Assembly: GCA_021776635.1 (NCBI GenBank)
Contig: JAJFFN010000011.1
Span: 1-64,000 of the forward strand
Length of the DNA: 64,000 bases
Source of the DNA: Robiginitomaculum sp.
GTDB lineage: Bacteria > Pseudomonadota > Alphaproteobacteria > Caulobacterales > Maricaulaceae
Reading direction: 5' to 3'
Below, piece by piece: positions 61,201 to 64,000 of the stretch. How positions within the stretch are numbered: the stretch's first letter is position 1; every line of letters begins with the position of its first letter. The notes beneath the pieces were generated by a model that saw only the letters and a list, made by a program, of their open reading frames with translations, was not told the DNA's origin and searched no databases. The translations under genes and the position numbers were made by a program.

Positions 61201-61716
61201 CATGGGCAGAGGGCTGTACGTATGGCGGGTGTATTACATAAACGTCAAGAACGTACATCCCAACGAACAAACAAACGTTTTGCTTATATAAATTTATCAG
61301 ATCCAAGCGGGGAATACGAAGTATTTGTGGGTGAAGATTTATTGGTTCGCCACCGTGATATTTTACAAACAGGTAATTTATTAGAGCTGCAAATAAAATT
61401 GGATATGCGCGACGGCGAAATTAGTTTAACACTCAATTCTGTAAAACCTTTAGACGGCACAAATTTTGACAAAATACCTAAAATTCGCGGTTTGGAAGTC
61501 TATATTAAAAATACAGAAACATTAGAGGGTTTGAAGCGATGTATTGCCGGACTTGAGCAAGCGCCTATGAAGGCGAAAGGCAAAATGAATATAATTGTTC
61601 CCATTGAAGATGCCCAGGAAATTTTCTTAAAACTGCCAGGGCAATATGGGCTGGATGATACTTTCCAAGCGGCCTTAAAAGCAGTGCCTGGTGTGGAGAA
61701 AATAAACGAATTTTAA
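58246..61716 (+). CDS. dnaE: DNA polymerase III subunit alpha
   Basis: Replicative polymerase subunit of 1156 residues. A PHP domain starts the protein (FVPLRCRTPYSLLEGALKI, LTDTNNICAALEY). The C-family palm has VGPGRGSGAGSVVAWAL and the catalytic PDFDIDFCQERRGEVI near residue 408. Fingers (GIFQLESTGMRDTLRKM, YRPGPMRNIPEYIERKFG), a tandem HhH region and an OB-fold (QERTSQRTNKRFAYINLSDPSG...) follow. Length is normal for DnaE1. AGGGAAG precedes ATG 58246. It is followed by a 320-base gap before rpsB. Confidence 0.98.
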   Translation: MAAKSKRGDPIFVPLRCRTPYSLLEGALKIDELAARLREWRIPAAGLTDTNNICAALEYSEKMVGVGIQPIIGCTLSVYLGGDENSLNQHGGKELAGTIVLLAQNEQGYTNLLKLSSSAFLDVEATDLPHVNVTKLQELSDGLIMLTGGSDGFINRLICAGQMKQAKNWLQTLSNSFEGRLYIELQRHDLASEQQAEPHLLDFAYDMELPLVATNEPYFLDPEMHKAHDALLAIAEGSYVLEPDRRHVSNQHYVKMPEAMVELFKDIPEAIENTIEIAKRCAFRSPMREPILPGFGDGSETETDILARMAREGLEMRLKQVEPAKPRKEYFDRLDFELDVIAKMGFPGYFLIVADFIKWSKEQGIPVGPGRGSGAGSVVAWALTITDLDPLRYGLLFERFLNPERISMPDFDIDFCQERRGEVIRYVQERYGEDQVAHIITFGTLQARAVVRDVGRVLQMPLGQVDKLAKLVPSNPANPVSLAEAIKIEPALQKERDSEPAVQELLTMALQLEGLYRNASTHAAGVVIGDRPLAELVPLYRDARSEIPATQFTMKWVEKAGLVKFDFLGLKTLTVIDRALKYLKQQDIVLDLDTTPVDDPAAYKLLEQGLSQGIFQLESTGMRDTLRKMAPNSIEELTAIISLYRPGPMRNIPEYIERKFGRSPISYPHDSLEDILKETYGIIIYQEQVMQIAQVLSGYSLGEADVLRRAMGKKDKEVMARQESRFVDGAAENGVKGALARQIFALVNEFAGYGFNKSHAAAYAMISYRTAYLKAHHSVESLAASMSLDISNVDKLSLFAREAKQMGVKIMPPCVNRSFADFEVANGKVLYALGAIKNVGVEAMRHLVNIREEGGPFLDVFDFARRVDARIVNKRAYENLAKVGAFDCLEPNRARTFKSAAVLLSIGARAAQERNSAQVNLFGDAEETMAEPDLPIVEAWDNVAALEQELAAAGYYLSGHPLEEQAEALKQRKFLQIMDADEAFLHGQRAVRMAGVLHKRQERTSQRTNKRFAYINLSDPSGEYEVFVGEDLLVRHRDILQTGNLLELQIKLDMRDGEISLTLNSVKPLDGTNFDKIPKIRGLEVYIKNTETLEGLKRCIAGLEQAPMKAKGKMNIIVPIEDAQEIFLKLPGQYGLDDTFQAALKAVPGVEKINEF

Positions 61717-62037
61717 TCAGGTTTGGCGTCCTGCATAGCTATATTTAGTATGATAGCCAAAAACAAATTTCATCCCATCAAAGTGGTTCCATATTAAAGT
61801 GGAGCGCTCAAGCTACTGTTACAAACTTAGGGCAAATGCAGAAATAGTTATTGAGAAATATTATGCAGATTGTGGCTTTTCGTCCTTGCAAGAATTTAAT
61901 GAGCTGTTATACACCGCGCAAATTCACAGAACGGGATATGGCTGCTGCACGCATGTAGTTTGTCTTTCCGGTGAAAGTTGACAATTCTGTTTGCTTTCCA
62001 AACCCCGTTCGAGGCCAACCGGATAAGGAGATAACCC
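61717..62037. other. Intergenic region between dnaE and rpsB with the rpsB leader
   Basis: Gene-free stretch of 320 bases. The plus-strand frame at 61799-61981 (GTG start, 60 residues) overlaps the probable promoter and leader and resembles no protein. A small imperfect hairpin follows dnaE near 61737. AAGGAG at 62025-62030 is the rpsB ribosome-binding site. Confidence 0.5.
61886..61913 (+). promoter_or_regulatory. Candidate promoter of rpsB-tsf
   Basis: TTGCAA, a 16-base spacer, TATACA. It would give a leader of about 120 bases before rpsB, consistent with the S2 autoregulation known in other bacteria. Confidence 0.4.
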
Positions 62038-63249
62038 ATGGCACTACCAGAATTTTCCATGCGCCAGCTACTAGAAGCAGGCGTTCATTTTGGACATCAA
62101 ACACATCGTTGGAATCCAAAAATGGCACCATATATTTTTGGTGCACGTTCTAATATTCACATACTAGACTTATCACAAACGGTTCCTCTTTTGCACCAGG
62201 CAATGGTTAAAATGCGTGATGTAGCGGCTGGCGGTGGGCGTATTTTGTTTGTAGGCACAAAACGCCAGGCATCCGAGGCAGTAAAAGAGTCTGCGACACG
62301 TTGTGCGCAATATTATGTAAATCATCGCTGGCTTGGTGGTATGTTGACCAACTGGAAAACGATAACAAATTCAATAGCACGACTTCGCGAGCTTGAAGGT
62401 AAATTGGAAAATGTGGAACAATCCGGCCTGACCAAGAAAGAGCTCCTTAAATTAACCCGCGAGAAAGATAAGTTAGAGCTTGCTTTGGGCGGTATTAAAG
62501 ACATGGGGAAAATCCCAAATTTGATTTTTGTTGTTGATACAACGAAAGAAACCATCGCTATCAAAGAAGCGCGCAAACTTGGAATTCCTATCATTGCGCT
62601 CCTAGATAGTAATTGTAACCCAGACGATGTTGACATGCCAATTCCCGGTAACGATGACGCCGTGCGGTCTATATCCTTGTTTTGTGATTTAATGGCAGAT
62701 GCAGTTCTTGATGGCATGACAGAGGGCGCTATTGCTGCCGGTGTCGATATCGGTGCTGCTGAGAACCCAGTAGAAACTGCTCTGGATGCAAAATTGCCTA
62801 TAGAAGAAGCTCCAGTCGAAGAAGCTCCAGCCAAAGAAGCTCCAGTCGAAGAAGCTCCAGCCAAAGAAGCGGCTCCTGAAAAAGCAGAAAAGGCTCCTGC
62901 AAAAGAAGAAAAGACTCCTGTAAAAAAAGAAAAGGCCCAGGTTACGAAAAAAGCGACTAAGCCTGCTGCCAAAAAAGACGTTAAAAAAGACGTTAAAAAA
63001 GACGCACCCGCAAAAGCTGATGACATTTCTTTGATTGATGGCATTGGGCCCGTTTTCAAGAAAAAACTTGAAAGCGAAGGTATCACATCATTTGCCGCAA
63101 TCATAGCTTTGGACGCCGCCGCGATAACGGCCTTAGACGAGAAACTTGACCTTAAAGGGAAAATTGTTTCCGGCGAATGGATAGAGCAAGCCAAAGAGCT
63201 AATGGCGGGTAAAGCACCACGGGCAAAAAGCGACGCAGCTCGCGCATAA
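62038..63249 (+). CDS. rpsB: 30S ribosomal protein S2 with a C-terminal Lys/Ala linker and helix-hairpin-helix domain
   Basis: S2 of 403 residues, against about 240-260 usual. Residues 1-245 are the complete S2 core ([60 protein letters not shown]). Residues 250-328 are a low-complexity linker of EAP/KEAP and later KKDVKKD repeats. Residues 330-390 are a helix-hairpin-helix domain ([44 protein letters not shown]). That domain closely resembles the tail normally attached to L21 in alphaproteobacteria. AAGGAGA precedes the ATG. tsf follows after 70 bases. Confidence 0.97.
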   Translation: MALPEFSMRQLLEAGVHFGHQTHRWNPKMAPYIFGARSNIHILDLSQTVPLLHQAMVKMRDVAAGGGRILFVGTKRQASEAVKESATRCAQYYVNHRWLGGMLTNWKTITNSIARLRELEGKLENVEQSGLTKKELLKLTREKDKLELALGGIKDMGKIPNLIFVVDTTKETIAIKEARKLGIPIIALLDSNCNPDDVDMPIPGNDDAVRSISLFCDLMADAVLDGMTEGAIAAGVDIGAAENPVETALDAKLPIEEAPVEEAPAKEAPVEEAPAKEAAPEKAEKAPAKEEKTPVKKEKAQVTKKATKPAAKKDVKKDVKKDAPAKADDISLIDGIGPVFKKKLESEGITSFAAIIALDAAAITALDEKLDLKGKIVSGEWIEQAKELMAGKAPRAKSDAARA

Positions 63250-63268
63250 TTAGCGGGTCTTGAATGAG

Positions 63269-63292
63269 CGGCAAGGGCACCCATCTTTGCCG
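63269..63292 (+). promoter_or_regulatory. Small hairpin in the rpsB-tsf gap
   Basis: CGGCAAG pairs with CTTTGCCG around a loop of about ten bases, between the S2 stop and the tsf ribosome-binding site. It could modulate the S2 to EF-Ts ratio; the lack of a T-run speaks against a terminator. Confidence 0.3.
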
Positions 63293-63319
63293 TAAACTAA
63301 CACATTTACGGAGAGTATA

Positions 63320-64000
63320 ATGGCTACTATTACAGCTGCGCTAGTCAAAGAACTGCGCGATAAAACATCAGCAGGCATGATGGACTGCAAAAAAGCCCTC
63401 ATGGAGACAGACGGCAATATCGAAGATGCAGCAGATTGGTTGCGTAAAAAGGGTATTGCGAAGGCGTCCAAGAAGTCAGGGCGTATTGCTACCGAAGGTC
63501 TCATTGGCCTGGGACAGTCTGGGACAACTTCCGCTTTGGTTGAAGTGAATTCAGAAACTGATTTTGTAGCACTAAACGAAGAATTTCAGGCCATGGTGCG
63601 CGAAATTTCTACTTTGGCAGTGTCTACAAGTGGTGATGTAGCCGCTTTATCGGCTACCAATATGGAAACTGGTAAGGATGTCGCGACCTCTATCACGGAT
63701 TTGATTGCCAAAATCGGCGAAAATATGAATTTGCGCCGTACAGAAGCGCTCAGCGTGAATTCTGGCGTTGTTGCAGGGTATTTGCACAATGGTGTTGCTG
63801 AACGTCTCGGTAAAATTGGTGTTTTGGTGGCTTTACAATCAGATGGTGATGCCGAGGCACTTAACGAGCTTGGCCGTAAATTGGCGATGCATGTTGCTGC
63901 AACGTCTCCACTTTCCCTAAGTGTTGAAGATATGGAACCGGCTGTTGTACAAAAAGAACGTGACGTCTTGTCTGAACAAGCGCGTGCGTCTGGGAAGCCT
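63320..64000 (+). CDS. tsf: Elongation factor Ts, truncated by the window end
   Basis: Guanine-nucleotide exchange factor for EF-Tu. The 227 residues visible include the UBA-like N-terminal domain ([38 protein letters not shown]) and the EF-Tu-contacting TDFVA motif near residue 80, then the start of the core domains ([20 protein letters not shown]). The gene runs past base 64000. GGAGAG precedes the ATG. Order rpsB-tsf is universal. Confidence 0.97.
   Translation, partial: MATITAALVKELRDKTSAGMMDCKKALMETDGNIEDAADWLRKKGIAKASKKSGRIATEGLIGLGQSGTTSALVEVNSETDFVALNEEFQAMVREISTLAVSTSGDVAALSATNMETGKDVATSITDLIAKIGENMNLRRTEALSVNSGVVAGYLHNGVAERLGKIGVLVALQSDGDAEALNELGRKLAMHVAATSPLSLSVEDMEPAVVQKERDVLSEQARASGKP

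Noticed and set aside
61799..61981. 60-residue plus-strand ORF before rpsB
   Set aside because: It starts with GTG, overlaps the probable rpsB promoter and leader, has no ribosome-binding site and resembles nothing.
62322..63284. Minus-strand ORF of 320 residues, rich in Ser/Ala
   Set aside because: It is the antisense shadow of the rpsB Lys/Ala linker and core.

Overview
The window reads as a chromosomal segment of an alphaproteobacterium, most likely of the Maricaulales/Hyphomonadaceae type. Four things suggest this: an F1-only ATP synthase cluster (atpHAGDC without atpIBEF); the order rplU-rpmA-GNAT-obgE-proB-proA-nadD-rsfS-rlmH-envC-ctpA-yibQ-rppH; FecI/FecR/TonB-receptor signalling; and a PriA with a reduced zinc region. 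Base composition is moderately AT-rich. I saw no tRNA, rRNA, CRISPR array or complete insertion sequence. The window ends inside tsf.

Layout. 1-940 is gene-poor: a probable 6S RNA on the minus strand, a degenerate inverted second copy of it, and what looks like a LysR gene relic. 940-5100 (minus) holds an amidase, a DUF1801 protein, a DMT exporter, an alpha/beta hydrolase and an unknown secreted protein. 5364-7526 is uvrB. 8293-13164 (plus) is a FecI sigma / FecR / TonB-receptor / secreted-protein cassette flanked by 65-bp direct repeats. 13357-16566 is a sulfur cluster: a DUF442 sulfurtransferase, an ETHE1-like persulfide dioxygenase, a sterol-desaturase-family enzyme and two rhodaneses. A transaldolase-like aldolase and priA follow, then a copper operon whose multicopper oxidase has an extra C-terminal beta-barrel-like domain. 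22434-27694 is atpHAGD, a small cysteine protein and atpC. 27793-41130 (minus) is an MFS exporter, then rppH back to rplU, a long run combining ribosome biogenesis, proline and NAD synthesis and peptidoglycan turnover, including two tandem CtpA proteases.

41376-50510 (minus) is the most striking object: a secreted protein of about 3044 residues. It has roughly 54 acidic 22-residue repeats followed by roughly 50 basic 22-residue repeats of the same ancestry. A peptidoglycan-binding domain follows the basic block, and Gly/Asn/Asp modules sit at both ends. 50650-64000 returns to housekeeping genes: a HAD phosphatase, putA, an unknown 7-TM protein, ettA, dienelactone hydrolase, a 30-residue membrane peptide, dnaE, rpsB and tsf.

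Fusions and extensions recur. S2 carries a helix-hairpin-helix tail of the kind usually found on alphaproteobacterial L21, while L21 here lacks it. AtpD has a Lys/Ala-rich N-terminal arm. The TonB receptor and its downstream secreted protein both carry Asp-rich runs. Assignments rest on motif recognition by eye; no database search was run.
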